Below, in pieces: positions 1-9,671 of a stretch of 64,000 bases of DNA (positions are counted from its first letter, which is position 1; the number at the start of each line of letters is the position of its first letter). Source of the DNA: Cordylochernes scorpioides. Lineage: Eukaryota; Arthropoda; Arachnida; Pseudoscorpiones; Chernetidae. The position numbers and the translations under genes were made by a program. The notes below the pieces were generated by a model. It ran no database searches, had not been told where the DNA came from, and saw only the letters and a list, made by a program, of their open reading frames with translations. The stretch lies in the NCBI GenBank assembly GCA_030710605.1, contig CP092881.1, positions 72,824,428-72,888,427 on the forward strand, read 5' to 3'.

Positions 1-9
1 TTCTTAGAT

Positions 10-192
10 TTACACGAATTCTATGAGTTCATGCTCCTCAAGCTGTTTTATGATAAGCAGCGGCCTCTCCCAAAGGTCCTGTTTAGTACATCTAATACAA
101 GCCAAAATGTGTCCTTGAGCTGCAGGTGCCAAGCTACATTTTGGGCAAGTAGGGTTGATGACTGGCCGCCGGTAGCTGATCCCAGGGTCCCA
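10..192 (-). pseudogene. LINE ORF2 C-terminal tail
   Basis: The minus-strand frame from 192 down to a TAA at 12-10 is open for about 60 codons and contains C-x2-C, then H-x4-C (CPKCSLAPAAQGHILAC). This resembles the zinc-binding tail that follows the RNase H or RT region in many arthropod non-LTR retrotransposon ORF2 proteins. An in-frame TGA at 195-193 ends the frame upstream, so this is a 5'-truncated or frameshifted remnant. Visible: the frame and the Cys/His spacing. Inferred: the LINE origin. Confidence 0.55.
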
Positions 193-861
193 TCATTATT
201 CTTGCAAGCTTCCGCTGTCTTCTCCATGTTTTTGTTTCTTATTTTATATGTTGGTTTATGTTTCAAGGATATTATTTACCGCCCATATTCATACGGAAAT
301 CCTCTGTCAGTGAATATTCGTTGTAGAGGGAAAAAACGCTATATTAACCAATATACAGGTTATGTCCAAAAGTTTCCGCACTAGCCTAATAAAATTACGT
401 AGAGTTGAAAAATAACATGGGGAGCCTATTAAAAAGAGGAAAGAATTTAACACAAGAGGTACGTAAATGTTAGCGCGTGCGCCTCGGCATTCTTTTACAT
501 AATTCTATTAAAAAAAAAAAAGACATAGTGGTAACCGCGTGGCTAAATATCGGTGAATTATCCAGTGAGAGCTTTGATTTGTTACAAAAACTTTTGGAGA
601 AGATTATTTTAAAAGAGGAACAGCATTAGAGAGAAGAGAGAGATTGATTTATTACAAAGTCCATATAAGATTATATAAGGTTAAACAAAGATAAAATATA
701 AATAAATATGACTATATAATGATAAATATATGAATAAATAGATATAAAAAGATAAAAAAAAAAGATAAATATACATATATATATGAAAAAACGAAAGAAA
801 AAAATAAAAGATAAAAAGATCAGGTGTTGAAATTATTAAATATTAAATTTTTAAAACATAT
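193..861. other. AT-rich stretch, no gene seen
   Basis: No convincing coding region. It is AT-rich with purine-rich tracts. Positions 785-834 match, in reverse, the CACCTGA-plus-T-rich tail of the short repeats at 2882-3050 and 8005-8138, so a tail fragment of that SINE-like family is present. The stretch at 632-760 resembles 3290-3360. Confidence 0.4.
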
Positions 862-1111
862 TGTAGCGTAGAGAGAAATCAAGCCTTGAAATATCCTAAG
901 ATGTAAAAGTATTTATTGATGACGTCACAGCGACGAGTCGACAATTATTAACAGGTCAGCCAAACTATATACAGCTAGGGAATCTTAAGCAAGCAATCAA
1001 AGAAATATTTTAAAGATGATTTTACAAATACAGAGTGATATATTTTAATAATCTGTTGAATATTTTCATTGAATAATATTAAATTAAATAATAAAATATA
1101 TTTTCGCCACA
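862..1111 (-). repeat. 3' LTR of the gag-only element
   Basis: About 250 bp, nearly identical to 2610-2859 apart from small indels and substitutions. On the minus strand it starts TGTGGCGAA and ends CTACGCTACA. The high similarity of the pair suggests a fairly recent insertion. Confidence 0.8.
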
Positions 1112-1125
1112 TAGCCTCCTCCTAT
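1112..1125 (-). promoter_or_regulatory. Polypurine tract of the LTR element
   Basis: On the minus strand a run AGGAGGAGG sits two or three bases before the 3' LTR. This is where the plus-strand primer of an LTR retroelement is expected. The call is positional. Confidence 0.55.
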
Positions 1126-1367
1126 AAAGAGCATCGACCCGATGCTCAGCAGGAGACTTACGTCGTCAGTCTCAATAACTACATAGTACTAGGGCCAGGG
1201 ATATTTTCAGGTGACTGCGGTGGATGTCTTCTTTCAGTTGAGATAACTTCTTCCTGAGGGCTTGGCAGGTCTACATTTACGTCAATGTAGTTTTTTCTTA
1301 TTTATACTGTGGTCGGCAAGGTAGGATTTCCTAACTTTGCGGCCTCACCTCCAATAGGGTCTGTCAT

Positions 1368-2626
1368 CTAATTTACATGGCGGGGCGACCAGCTAGATCT
1401 TCTAGCAGGTGAGAAATTTTGTCTGTTTCGACCGGTATATGAGGTAGAGCTTCGGAGGCGACTGAAATTTTTCCTCGATGATACATCGTTGGGTTCCTGA
1501 GATTCGGTTTGAGAGTTGTAGAATTCCATTGCGTCTTGCTTTCTTTGGAAATATTCATTTCTCCTTTCCTCATTGTGTCTCTTCCTGTCACGGCAATAGC
1601 GGACGACGTGACCTGGGCGTCCGCAGTAGAAACAGATTGGCTTTCCCTCAGTTGTCTGCCATTCATTGGTGTCACATCTTCTTCCTTGCTTTCGGTAATG
1701 AGGTTCAGGATGCGGTCGTATCGTTTGGGCCTCGTATCTAGTATTTGATTCCGGCCTGGATGCTTGAGGGGGACTTATTGTAGGTTTTGATCTAGGTGCC
1801 AAGGTCTTTACAATCTCTTCCCTCACTAAATCTTCAATGACAGCGATTTTAGGCTCCTCTTGAGGAGAGTCCAATGCTTGCTTTATCTCTTCACGAACAA
1901 TTTTTCGGATCAGCGATGACAGATATTCTCCGTCATCCTGGTCTCAGAGAGAGGCTACATTTGGTAGACGCTCGTACTTGGTTGGGGTAACTCGCCTACA
2001 ACGGAGCGCTTCGACACGGCGACATTCTGTAATGAATTGCTCGGTGCTCTGTATATCCCTCGGTAGGAGTGCTTGATAAAGCTCTTCAGCTATCCCCTTC
2101 ATGAGGTGGGAGATTTTATCTTCCTCGCTCATTTGAGGATCAGCCTCTTTGCAAAAGCACAGGACATCCTGGATGTAAAATTCGGTACTTTCGCCTTTTA
2201 ATTGTGCCCGTGTTTTAAGTTTCTTCTCCGCTTGCAATTTTGAATTTTCTTTTTTTCCGAACACATTCTCTAATTGAGATGTGAATTCCTTCCAAGTGTC
2301 TGGATGCTTTCTTCGTTGTTCTCAAACCATTTGAGAGCAATTCCAGACAGATAAAAATAAACTTTAGTAAGACAAAGGGTTTCGTCCCAATGGTTGTACC
2401 TTGCCACACGTGCATACCCTTTTAACCATTTTTGGAGATCTTCACCATCCTCCCCGGAGAAAATGGAAGGGTTCCTTGGCAGATGTTGAACAACGTAGTT
2501 GCTTACCTGAGTACCTTCCTTCTTTACATTCATAGAAGTTTCTTCTGGTTCAACAGAATCAATTTTTCTTTTATTTCTTAATGGGTATCGGTCCAGTCTC
2601 TCCACCAGTTGTAGCGTAGAAATCAA
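1368..2626 (-). pseudogene. Gag-like polyprotein with CCHC zinc knuckle, frameshifted
   Basis: Read on the minus strand, three adjoining open segments (about 2626-2270, 2264-1944 and 1874-1368) in different frames look like one Gag. The first starts inside the 5' LTR and holds a segment around GEDGEDLQKWL...WDETLCLTKVYFYLSG, typical of retrotransposon Gag. The second continues with a helical segment around EDKISHLMKG and ALLPRDIQ. The third holds CFYCGRPGHVVRYC, a perfect CX2CX4HX4C knuckle, then an Arg/Ser-rich tail. The product should bind and package the element's RNA in cytoplasmic particles. At least two frame changes are needed, so this copy is probably inactive unless some are sequence errors. 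No pol motif follows. Confidence 0.75.
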
Positions 2627-2859
2627 GCCTTGAAATATCTCCTAAGATGTAAAAGTATTTATTGATGACGTCACAGCGACGAGTCGACAATTATTAACAG
2701 GTCAGCAAAACTATCTACAGCTAGGGAATCTTAAGCAAGCAAGCAAATAAATATTTTAAAGATGATTTCACAAATACAGAGTAATATATATTTTTATAAT
2801 CTGTTGAATATTTTCATTGAATAATATTAAATTAAATAATAAAATATTTCTTCGCCACA
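2610..2859 (-). repeat. 5' LTR of the gag-only element
   Basis: Direct-repeat partner of 862-1111. The gag-like frame begins within or next to it. Immediately downstream on the minus strand is ACTGGTGGAGAG, where a primer-binding site would lie. I could not match it confidently to a tRNA 3' end. Confidence 0.8.
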
Positions 2860-2881
2860 ATATATATATAAATATCACGGA

Positions 2882-3050
2882 GCAAGCTAAATAAACGTTT
2901 AGTTTATTTTTGCTCCACTAGATGGCGCTCTGCCATCTAAAAAGCACATGTGCTCGTGGTCAGGAGATGCCTTCTTTATTTTTAATATCAACACCTGACC
3001 CATTTATATTTTATTTTTTTCTATTGTTTTTTCATATATATAAATATATA
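2882..3050 (+). repeat. SINE-like short repeat with CACCTGAC tail
   Basis: Shares the core CACTAGATGGCG, CTGCCATCTAAAAA, GCACATGTGCT and a CACCTGAC plus T-rich tail with 8005-8138 and, in part, 40440-40560. The copy at 8005-8138 has a 12-bp target duplication, so the family probably spreads by LINE-type retrotransposition. Confidence 0.5.
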
Positions 3051-3061
3051 CAAGGTCTTCA

Positions 3062-3294
3062 TTGGTGGTGCCCACCTCGGGAAAGACTCCGCCACCGGTG
3101 GACTGTGAGAGTTCTTTCCCACAGAGTGGGCGGTTCGATGAAGTAGCTGGCGTTACCCACCTCAAGGCCGAGATGGTACTTGTAGATGGTATCCTTCGCT
3201 ACACTAGTAAATTTCATTGCTTCGGGATGGAGGCCGACACCGAAGAGCCAGGCCTGCAGATCCAGGGGCAAGTCGCTGGAAGAGAGAGAGATTG
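3062..3294 (-). pseudogene. LINE ORF2 C-terminal tail, second family
   Basis: The minus-strand frame reads LPLDLQAWLFGVGLHPEA, then SVAKDTIYKYHLGLEVGN and PTLWERTLTVHRWRSLSR before a stop. The same ending is found on the plus strand at 15681-16112, both followed by GACCTTGTATATAT-type 3' sequence. It is a 5'-truncated copy starting at about 3294, where a GAGAGAGAG run begins. The protein part is the extreme C-terminus of a non-LTR retrotransposon ORF2; RT is absent. Confidence 0.6.
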
Positions 3295-3360
3295 AGATTT
3301 AATATAAGGTTAAATACAGAATAAATAAGATTATATAATGATAAATATATGATTAAATAG

Positions 3361-3700
3361 ATATAAGTATATCAAATTACAAAACTATTTCAGACGCGTA
3401 ATATTCTTTTTAAAATAAAACAATTTCTACTGCCCTTACTGCAATGGAAAAATTAAAGGGAGGGCCTGGCTCATCAGTGGTGAACTCTCCCAGCGGTTTC
3501 GCCAGTTTAATCTACCATACCGCTGTTATATTGCATTTTTGGAACTTCCTTTTGTAGTGATACTGATGCTTGACTCTTCGAATGGGTATTTTAGATGAAC
3601 TATGGACATAAGCTTTTAGGACAGCAGAATTACATATAATTATAAATATATAATATGCTTCGAGCAATCGCTCTTCCGCAAATATCAATTTGTGTCTTTT
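3361..3700 (-). repeat. Dispersed repeat R, copy 1
   Basis: Contains the two signatures of a family seen throughout the window: CTACTGCCCTTACTGCAATG with GAGGGCCTGGCTCATCAGTGGTGAAC, and ATGGACATAAGCTTTTAGGACAG. Other copies lie at 5455, 30330, 36060, 45640, 47790 and 57850. It has no coding capacity. Class uncertain (long MITE or SINE). Confidence 0.5.
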
Positions 3701-3760
3701 ATTCGAACAATTATATTTCGATGCACTAGCGCGCCATCTAAGATATAAGTATAATCCCTA

Positions 3761-4565
3761 TCCCTATATATATAAAAGTCAGTGTATGTATGTATGTATG
3801 TGGGTATCTATGTCGGCTATACACGTCCACAATACGTAACTAATCTAACTGAAATTTTAACAGTATATAGAGTGGAATCTGGAAAAACTTATAGTGAAAA
3901 TTTCAGGTCTATATCCCGAATATTCTTCGAGTTATTTGCAAATTGCGTTGCAAATTTGCCTTTTCGCTCGCAAGCAGCGCCTCTAGCGGTGAAGATGAGA
4001 GGTAATATCAGCTGACCTAATGTACATGTAAAACGTGTTTTGACAGGAGATAGAGAAAAATCTGGAAAAGATATTTATCGGATTTTTAGCCAATAAAAAA
4101 TAAAATTGACAGGTTCTGGGCAAAAATAGTTGTTTTTTTAGTCAGAAAATGATGATGACAATATTGCTGTATCATGTTTGATTATCAGATACAAAATTAT
4201 ATCGAGAAAAATTCCAAAAAGCTGAGACCACGGGTGAAGCCAGTTCATTTTTAGTATACAGGAACAAAATTCTAACAGAAAAACATTCATTCGAGCAGAA
4301 GACACAAAGCCAGATCATCTCTTTATAAAAATATCGCTTCTCTGACACAAAGTTTGGAGCGGGACGTTTCACAAGAGTGACATCCACGGCGCCAATTTAT
4401 AATTGTAACGAATAGTATTTGAAAATCAAAATAATATAATTTTCAAATATCGTTGTGAAAATTTACATTTTTATTTTTATATTTTAAAAACACACAAAGT
4501 TTGGAGCGGGACGTTTAATCATTTAATCGGGTAAAACCCGGGCGTTGTCCGGGTCATTCGGCTAG
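3761..4565 (+). mobile_element. Nonautonomous Helitron, complete
   Basis: Starts TCCCTATATATATAAAAGTC, preceded by A, and ends with a GC-rich hairpin (ACCCGGGCGTTGTCCGGGT) and CATTCGGCTAG, followed by T. These are the Helitron hallmarks: 5' TC, a hairpin about 11 nt before a terminal CTAG, insertion between A and T, no target duplication and no inverted termini. A second copy of the same subfamily is inverted at 50721-51434. It has no Rep/helicase coding, so it depends on an autonomous element elsewhere. Confidence 0.85.
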
Positions 4566-4660
4566 TATAGATATAAGGAAGAGAAGGGGGGAGAGAAAGG
4601 TCTAAAGATGGCCAAACTTCCATGGAAGACGACACAAGGTGTGGGTGACCAAAAAACAGA

Positions 4661-4985
4661 GTTCCTGAAAATGTTGACAAAATTAAAGCTATGGTGTTTC
4701 AACAACAGAGAATAACAATCAGAGAAATGTCCGAAGAAACCAGAATGTCATTTAGGGTATGCCATTCCATTATCCATGATGATCTAGGCATAAAAAGACG
4801 ATCTTGCAAGTTTGTCCCTCGGATATTCGCTTTGGAAGAGAAAGAGATACTTAAAGAGACCTACGAAAACTTACTTAAATTGGCCGTACAAGACCAAATA
4901 TGACAACATAAGGTGATAACAGGGGACGAGACATGGGTCTATGGCTACATCCCTAAAAAAACGCCAATCAAGTCAATTGCCTTCG
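4661..4985 (+). pseudogene. Mariner transposase fragment
   Basis: The frame from about 4661 reads NVDKIKAMVFQQQRITIREM, a helix-turn-helix region ending KFVPRIFALEEKE, then a stop at 4901, followed by VITGDETWVYGY, which holds the first catalytic Asp of mariner transposases. The later two catalytic Asp are missing. Downstream at 5024-5058 is a mariner-type terminal repeat. So this is the N-terminal half of a dead copy with a deleted C-terminus. Confidence 0.7.
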
Positions 4986-5023
4986 GTCTCTAAAAAAAAA
5001 TAAAAAATAATAATAATAAACAG

Positions 5024-5058
5024 ACTTCCACTTCCTTAAGTTTTGTCCATGAGTGTAC
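5024..5058 (-). repeat. Mariner terminal inverted repeat
   Basis: Contains CTTCCTTAAGTTTTGTCCAT followed by GAGTGTACA. Its reverse complement matches the left end of the MITE at 49385 (ACACTCATGGACAAAACTTA), so this is the 3' terminus of the mariner copy whose transposase remnant lies at 4661-4985. Confidence 0.65.
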
Positions 5059-5454
5059 ATTGTGTACTGAAGTATAGAAACTCATCAAGATAATAGTTTG
5101 AAGAGTTTTAGAGACAATCCTAACTTCTGCCATATCCTGGTGATGGCCTCCCAGAGAACTTAGCGTTGTAGTGACGAGGTCTCTAGAAATTGTCTTCTAC
5201 GGCCACGTAAACTTACACTAGTGTTGGTGTGGAATACCATTGGGTGCGGAGTTCAATACTTTGTTATTTTGGATACGGAAGGCTTTGTGAAAACAAGTTG
5301 TTGTTCCCTCCCACCATATGACCTGCGTTCTTTAAACGCGTACACGCCAAATTTCCTACTGATTCGTGGGATTAATTTGTCATCTATCTCGTTTGATAAA
5401 TAGCGTTCAATGATTAGCGTTAGATGTTAAAACATGCGAAGAAATGAAATCAAA
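5059..5454. other. No gene recognised
   Basis: A short plus-strand frame at 5221-5403 has no recognisable similarity. I see no repeat signature here. Confidence 0.3.
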
Positions 5455-5960
5455 TCTATTAGGAAGCGGTTTCACCAATTTAATCTACCAGACCGCTTCT
5501 TAGAGCTCTAATACTGTATTGGATCATTCTGCAGGGGGGGGGAGAAGTCCGACCACACCTCCCTGCGGTCCCCCCTGGACCCTTGGAATATTCGACAAAA
5601 TTCTGGTTCGTTTCCAAGGTGACTAACGTGGCAACGGCACCCATTTTCCAATGAAGAGCAAAACCGAATTCTCATACCCAGCAATGGCCGCAGCCTTGCA
5701 GAAAATTGACTTAGACCCAGAGCAGCATCTTTACACACCCAAGATAGTGGATATTGCTGCTGATGTGATGGAGATGCATGGAGACATCTGAGACTCTTCT
5801 TTGGACACGACAACAACAACATCATTCTGCTTTTATACACATATGTGTATATGCTACACTGAAGGGTGGAATCTTGGATATGATATTCAAGCAAACTATG
5901 AATATAAGCTTATAGAACAGTAGAATTACATTTTAATATTTGCAAGAAACATTCGCGCTT
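5455..5960 (-). repeat. Dispersed repeat R, copy 2, interrupted
   Basis: R-family sequence (TAATCTACCAGACCGCTTCT, ATACTGTATTGGATCATTCT on the left; ATAAGCTTATAGAACAGTAG on the right) is split by the LINE-derived insert at 5533-5820. The uninterrupted order can be seen at 57850-58100. Confidence 0.6.
5533..5820 (+). mobile_element. LINE-3'-end-derived short insert with target duplication
   Basis: Flanked by the 10-bp direct repeat ATCATTCTGC (5523-5532 and 5821-5830). It starts with a G run, then AGTCCGACCACACCTCC, and ends in an (ACA)n tail. The frame before the tail reads PAMAAALQKIDLDPEQHLYT and ends VMEMHGDI-stop, the C-terminus of an ORF2/RNase H-type LINE protein. A longer copy with the same start and tail lies inverted at 40071-40426, so this one has an internal deletion. 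The insertion mechanism is target-primed reverse transcription by inference. Confidence 0.75.
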
Positions 5961-6049
5961 AAATAATTTAATTTACTTTATATAGACGACGCGTTATTGG
6001 TTTGTATTGAAATCAAATATAAATTTAGTTTATGAGAACCCACCTTCAT

Positions 6050-6372
6050 TAAAGTTCGATTAAACGAATTTCAAGCAGTCGAAGATCGGTATTCGAGTAG
6101 AATCGCCTAAGATATGTGAATACCAAATTATTCATATAAATTTCAAGAAATGATTTGCTTCGATCAACGAAAGAAAGTACGTGAAGTAGACATAAGTGTA
6201 TCAATGGAATGATTAAAGTTCTATTTAACGAATTTAGAAGCAGTCGAACATCAGTATTTGAGTAGAATCTCCCAGATGTGATCACCGAATAGATCATATA
6301 AAATTTCAAAGAGATGATTTGCTCAGATCAACGAACGAAACTACGTGAAGTAGACATAAGTGTATCATTGGA
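6050..6372 (+). repeat. Tandem duplication, 161-bp period
   Basis: ATTAAAGTTC followed by GATTAAACGAATTT (6050) recurs at 6211 with the rest of the unit, up to GTAGACATAAGTGTATCA. Two copies with scattered differences. No function seen. Confidence 0.6.
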
Positions 6373-6424
6373 AACATATTTTACATGAAAGGTTGGAAAT
6401 AAAAGAGTTCTATGGGCCATGCGT

Positions 6425-6592
6425 TTGTTCGCAGTGGACAACAATCGACTTTCAAATTCATAGAAGTGTTTGGAACAATTTAAGCGAGATCCAAATAATG
6501 TTTGCGTCCAGTAGCTGCCGTCGATGAGACCCGGATTCATTATTTTACACCAGAGACTAAGCAACAATGCCATTTTCACGGAGTACCTGTTT
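6425..6592 (+). pseudogene. Mariner transposase fragment, second lineage
   Basis: The frame around 6502-6565 reads AVDETRIHYFTPETKQQ, matching the first-catalytic-Asp block of mariner transposases, normally with Trp where Arg stands here. Upstream, in another frame, CLEQFKRDPNN is recognisable. It is short and frameshifted, without termini, and differs from the fragment at 4661 and the element at 16212. Confidence 0.65.
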
Positions 6593-6599
6593 CACTGAA

Positions 6600-7039
6600 G
6601 GCAAATATGATTACAACTGGTTAAACATTACTGACTGTTGAGAATTAGATGTATATACTCGTATCTGTGAATATTTATTTATTATTAATTTGTTATTCTG
6701 AGTCAATTGTTAATACTGCCTGTTTTTGAATAGTTTTGTTTTTAAAATAAGTTATTATGTTTTAATTCTTTTGACCATGGGCCAAGGTGTATAAATATTT
6801 TTTGGTTGTTTTAAATAATTCTGGGTTCAAAAATCATAACTTTTGGTTAGTAGCCCGTAAATAAAGATATTTTCTCTTAAATAAAGTCAGTGTGTGTGTC
6901 TCATAGTGTTGGTGGGTTGGATTGATGGGAATACACCGGGTAGGCAGCAGCAGAGTGGAGCCTTATTAAGGAACAAAATACAGTTCTCAAGAAAATAAGG
7001 AGCTATCACTGACACTTACAATTATAATTTTAAAAAATT
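6600..7039. other. AT-rich, no gene seen
   Basis: No coding signal. A short block, AGCCCGTAAATAAAGATATT, near 6850 recurs near 18915, so a dispersed repeat fragment is present. Confidence 0.3.
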
Positions 7040-7420
7040 AGTACAAATGTGTACTGGGATAAGATGGATAAATTAAGAAAAAAGGCATCTCCTTATCGTG
7101 CAATAAGTTTCTGATGGTTTGCACTATCTGTAAGAATAAACTTTGGCCAATTCTGTAATAATTAAAAATCAACCAAATAGTTTATTATGAAAAAGGCATC
7201 TCCTTATCGTGCAACTGAAAGTTGCTGTCCGTGGTTAGCTTTTCTTGATTAATCAAAAATGGGTATTTGGCCAATTCTGGAATAATTGAAAATCAACGAG
7301 AATAGTTTATGTTTATTCCGATAGATGGCGCAAGTCATCAGAAACTTTCAGTTGCACGATAAGGAGATGCCTTTTTCATAATTTATGCACCTTATCCCAG
7401 TACAATATCACATTTGTACT
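7040..7420. mobile_element. Long-TIR MITE, family M
   Basis: Left end AGTACAAATGTGTACTGGGAT and right end TTATCCCAGTACAATATCAC plus ATTTGTACT are inverted. Inside, GGCATCTCCTTATCGTGCAA and its reverse, and GATGGCGCAAG with CCATC, also pair. The copy carries internal duplications. Other copies: 31185-31375, 33145-33515 and 33812-33990; halves at 7440-7505, 29727-29795, 48285-48375 and 58950-59060. No coding capacity. Confidence 0.65.
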
Positions 7421-7782
7421 ATTTTTTTTCACGAATAGTATGTTTATTCCGATAGATGGCGCAAGCCATCAGCAAATTTCAGTTGCACGATAAGGAGATG
7501 CCTTAATTATAATTAGGTTTGTACAGACTGGTACACTTACATATTCCAATGCTCTAAATCAACAACTATTGGACGTCAGCGGTCACAATGGCTAAACGTC
7601 AAACAGCCGTCGTACTCCGAGGAATCCTCGATATATACAAATATTTGACGTTTGAAGATATTTCAGAAAACCGTGAACATAAATAGAAGCTAAGATACAA
7701 GAACATTTGCCCCTACTAAGGCATCGAGTCACCGATACGTATGAACAGTAAAGAAATTAAAGGTTGTTTGATGTAACTATAT

Positions 7783-8176
7783 TGTGGCAAAGAAATAATT
7801 TATTATTTAATTTAATATTAATCAATGAAAATATTCAACAGATTATAAAAATATATATTACTCTGTATTTGTAAAATCATCTTTAAAATATTTCTTTTCT
7901 TGCTTGTTCAAGATTCTCTAGCTGTAGATAGTTTGGGGGATTTGTTAATATTTGTCGACTGGTCGTGGTGACGTCATCAATAAATACTTTCACATCTTAA
8001 AATAAATAATAAAAATGGCATATCCTGACCAGGAGCACATGTGCTTTACAGAAGGCAGAGCGCCATCTGGTGGAACAGGATATGCCATTTTTATTATTGA
8101 TTTCAACACCTGACCTTTTTATCTTTTATTTTTTTCTTCATCTTAAAATATGTAAAGACTTGATTTCTACGCTACA
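7783..8176 (-). mobile_element. Solo LTR of the gag-only family, with SINE insert
   Basis: Starts TGTGGCAAAG and ends CTACGCTACA on the plus strand, matching the reverse of the LTRs at 862 and 2610. ATAT flanks both sides (7779-7782 and 8177-8180). The LTR is split by the 134-bp insert at 8005-8138. A lone LTR with a target duplication indicates past LTR-LTR recombination. Confidence 0.8.
8005..8138 (+). mobile_element. SINE-like insert with 12-bp target duplication
   Basis: The direct repeat CATCTTAAAATA flanks it (7993-8004 and 8139-8150), and removing the insert with one repeat restores the LTR. Inside are GGCATATCCTG and its inverse CAGGATATGCC, then a CACCTGACC plus T-rich tail. The duplication length fits LINE-driven insertion. 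Confidence 0.75.
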
Positions 8177-8461
8177 ATATTAATTTCCTCAATAAACTTC
8201 CAAATGATTTTCCAGTTTGACCAAGGAAATATTTCTTCCAAAATACTAGGTACAAATTGCCATCAATTACCTTCAACAAGATTTCACGGTAAAATTCCTT
8301 CCGTGCTATAAACTCCCCGCTTATTCCCTCCGAAGAGTAAAATGGCGAAACTGCCAGGAGGGGTTTACCATTGATGAGCCAGTCCCTCCCAATATTTGAT
8401 CATCTCAGTGAGAATAATGGATTGTCTTCCAAACATTTTATTTGAAATATAGTTCTAAATA
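8177..8461. other. Repeat fragments, no gene
   Basis: Contains an R-family piece near 8330-8400 (GGGTTTACCATTGATGAGCC). No coding signal. Confidence 0.35.
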
Positions 8462-8627
8462 CAGTAGAACCTCCCTTTAGCGGACACCTCTCCACAAAGG
8501 ACAGTTTTCATTTACAAAATTACCATTTTTACAATTTAGTAACTCTCCGGTAAGAGGACACCTCTCTCTAAAGGACACTTTGGCTCTGCAATTAGGTGTT
8601 GTCCTTTACAGGGAGGTAGTTCTACTG
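8462..8627. mobile_element. Tigger/pogo-like MITE
   Basis: Terminal inverted repeats CAGTAGAACCTCCCTTTA and ACAGGGAGGTAGTTCTACTG, with TA before the left end. CAG...CTG termini and a TA target are typical of the pogo/Tigger branch of Tc1/mariner. Internally it has two further GGACACCTCTC motifs. A second piece of the right end recurs at 8874-8888, after the fold-back. Confidence 0.7.
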
Positions 8628-8656
8628 TTACGATGCACTAGCGCGCCATCTGTTAT

Positions 8657-8875
8657 CAAATTACGAAACTATTTTAGACGCGTAATATTCTTTTTAAAAT
8701 AAAATAATTTCTACTGCCCTTACTGCAATGGAAAAATTAAAGGGAGGGCCTGGCTCATTAGTGGTGAACCCTCCCAGCGGTTTCGCCAGTTTAATTTTTC
8801 CATTGCAGTAAGGGCAGTATATATATTTTTTATTTTAAAAAGAATATTACGCGTCTAAAATATTTTCGTAATTTG
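8657..8875. repeat. Fold-back element made of R-family sequence
   Basis: Arms of about 83 bp (8657-8739 and 8791-8875), with few mismatches, surround a spacer of about 50 bp. Both arms contain TACTGCCCTTACTGCAATGG or its complement and GACGCGTAATATTC. The spacer holds GGTGAACCCTCCCAGCGG. A transcript through it would form a long hairpin. Confidence 0.75.
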
Positions 8876-8888
8876 GTAGTTCTACTGT

Positions 8889-9671
8889 ATTCATAATTTT
8901 ACCTTTCGATCGATAAATTGCACACAGCTCGTACTAACATATCTTTACAACCAAGAACTGAAAATACCTATTGAAAGTGCAGTTTTTATCAACAAGCGAC
9001 CCATTCAAACAAATTTACTGTCTACAGACACTTTTAACACCTTGTTCTTCAACAGTCGACTACCGTTGATTGGCACAGTCATTTTTGCTTACTACGCTCT
9101 CTGTTGGAAGTCTTTAGTATAAATAATTAGGTTTTCAAATAATTTAGTTCCGGATTGCCTTTATAACCTGACCATTATATAATTGTCCTAACAGATAAAA
9201 CTTTTAAAATTACAAATATTTTCTCACAATGAGTTTCTTTTTATATATATAAAAAAAAAACGCTAGCTTTCAAGCAATAATCGCTCTTCAACGGGCTTAC
9301 TAAAATATCGACTTTATCCCACCAGAAATATTTACAAAAGCAAACGCGCGCAGCGTGGATATATTTATAACTGAAAATTTTAAATTGGTTTGTAACTCAT
9401 TGTGAGAAAATATTTGTAATTTTAAAACTTTTTCACAATTTGATCATGAATAGATAAAACATTTTATCATACAATTGTAGAAATGAGCCATCACACACAC
9501 AGCTTGTACGATAATCTGCTAGAATATCGCTTGGTAACCACAATACAACTTGACATTTACAAATAATTCAATAGCACAGGCCTTGAAGGAACGAAAATGT
9601 ACCAAAGAGGCAAGGTAGTTGAATAACCTTTAAAAGGATATGAACAGTAGCAATCCGTTTCTTTATTTGAT
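8889..9671. other. Noncoding stretch with fold-back remnant
   Basis: No gene seen. At 9201-9430 the outer ends (AAATTACAAATATTTTCTCA and its inverse) pair over about 35 bp around decayed inner sequence. It includes AACGCTAGCTTTCAAGC and GCTCTTCAACGGGCTTAC, shared with the well-preserved fold-back at 56735-57000. Confidence 0.5.

Larger units (their letters stand above)
862..2859 (-). mobile_element. Gag-only LTR retrotransposon (nonautonomous)
   Basis: Two direct repeats of 250 bp (862-1111 and 2610-2859), TG...CA on both strands, bound a region of about 1.5 kb. The 4-bp ATAT lies immediately outside both ends (858-861 and 2860-2863), which fits a target duplication. The internal region reads on the minus strand, so 2610-2859 is the 5' LTR. 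It encodes only a gag-like product with one CCHC knuckle; there is no space for protease, RT, RNase H or integrase. A purine-rich tract (minus-strand AGGAGGAGG) lies just before the 3' LTR, as a polypurine tract should. Mobility would need enzymes from another, probably Ty3/gypsy-type, element. Confidence 0.8.

Noticed and set aside
1509..1748. Plus-strand frames across 1478-1748
   Set aside because: Antisense of the gag zinc-knuckle region.
5508..5894. 128-codon minus-strand frame as a gene
   Set aside because: It is the antisense shadow of the LINE ORF2 C-terminus on the plus strand, where the recognisable protein and the target duplication lie.
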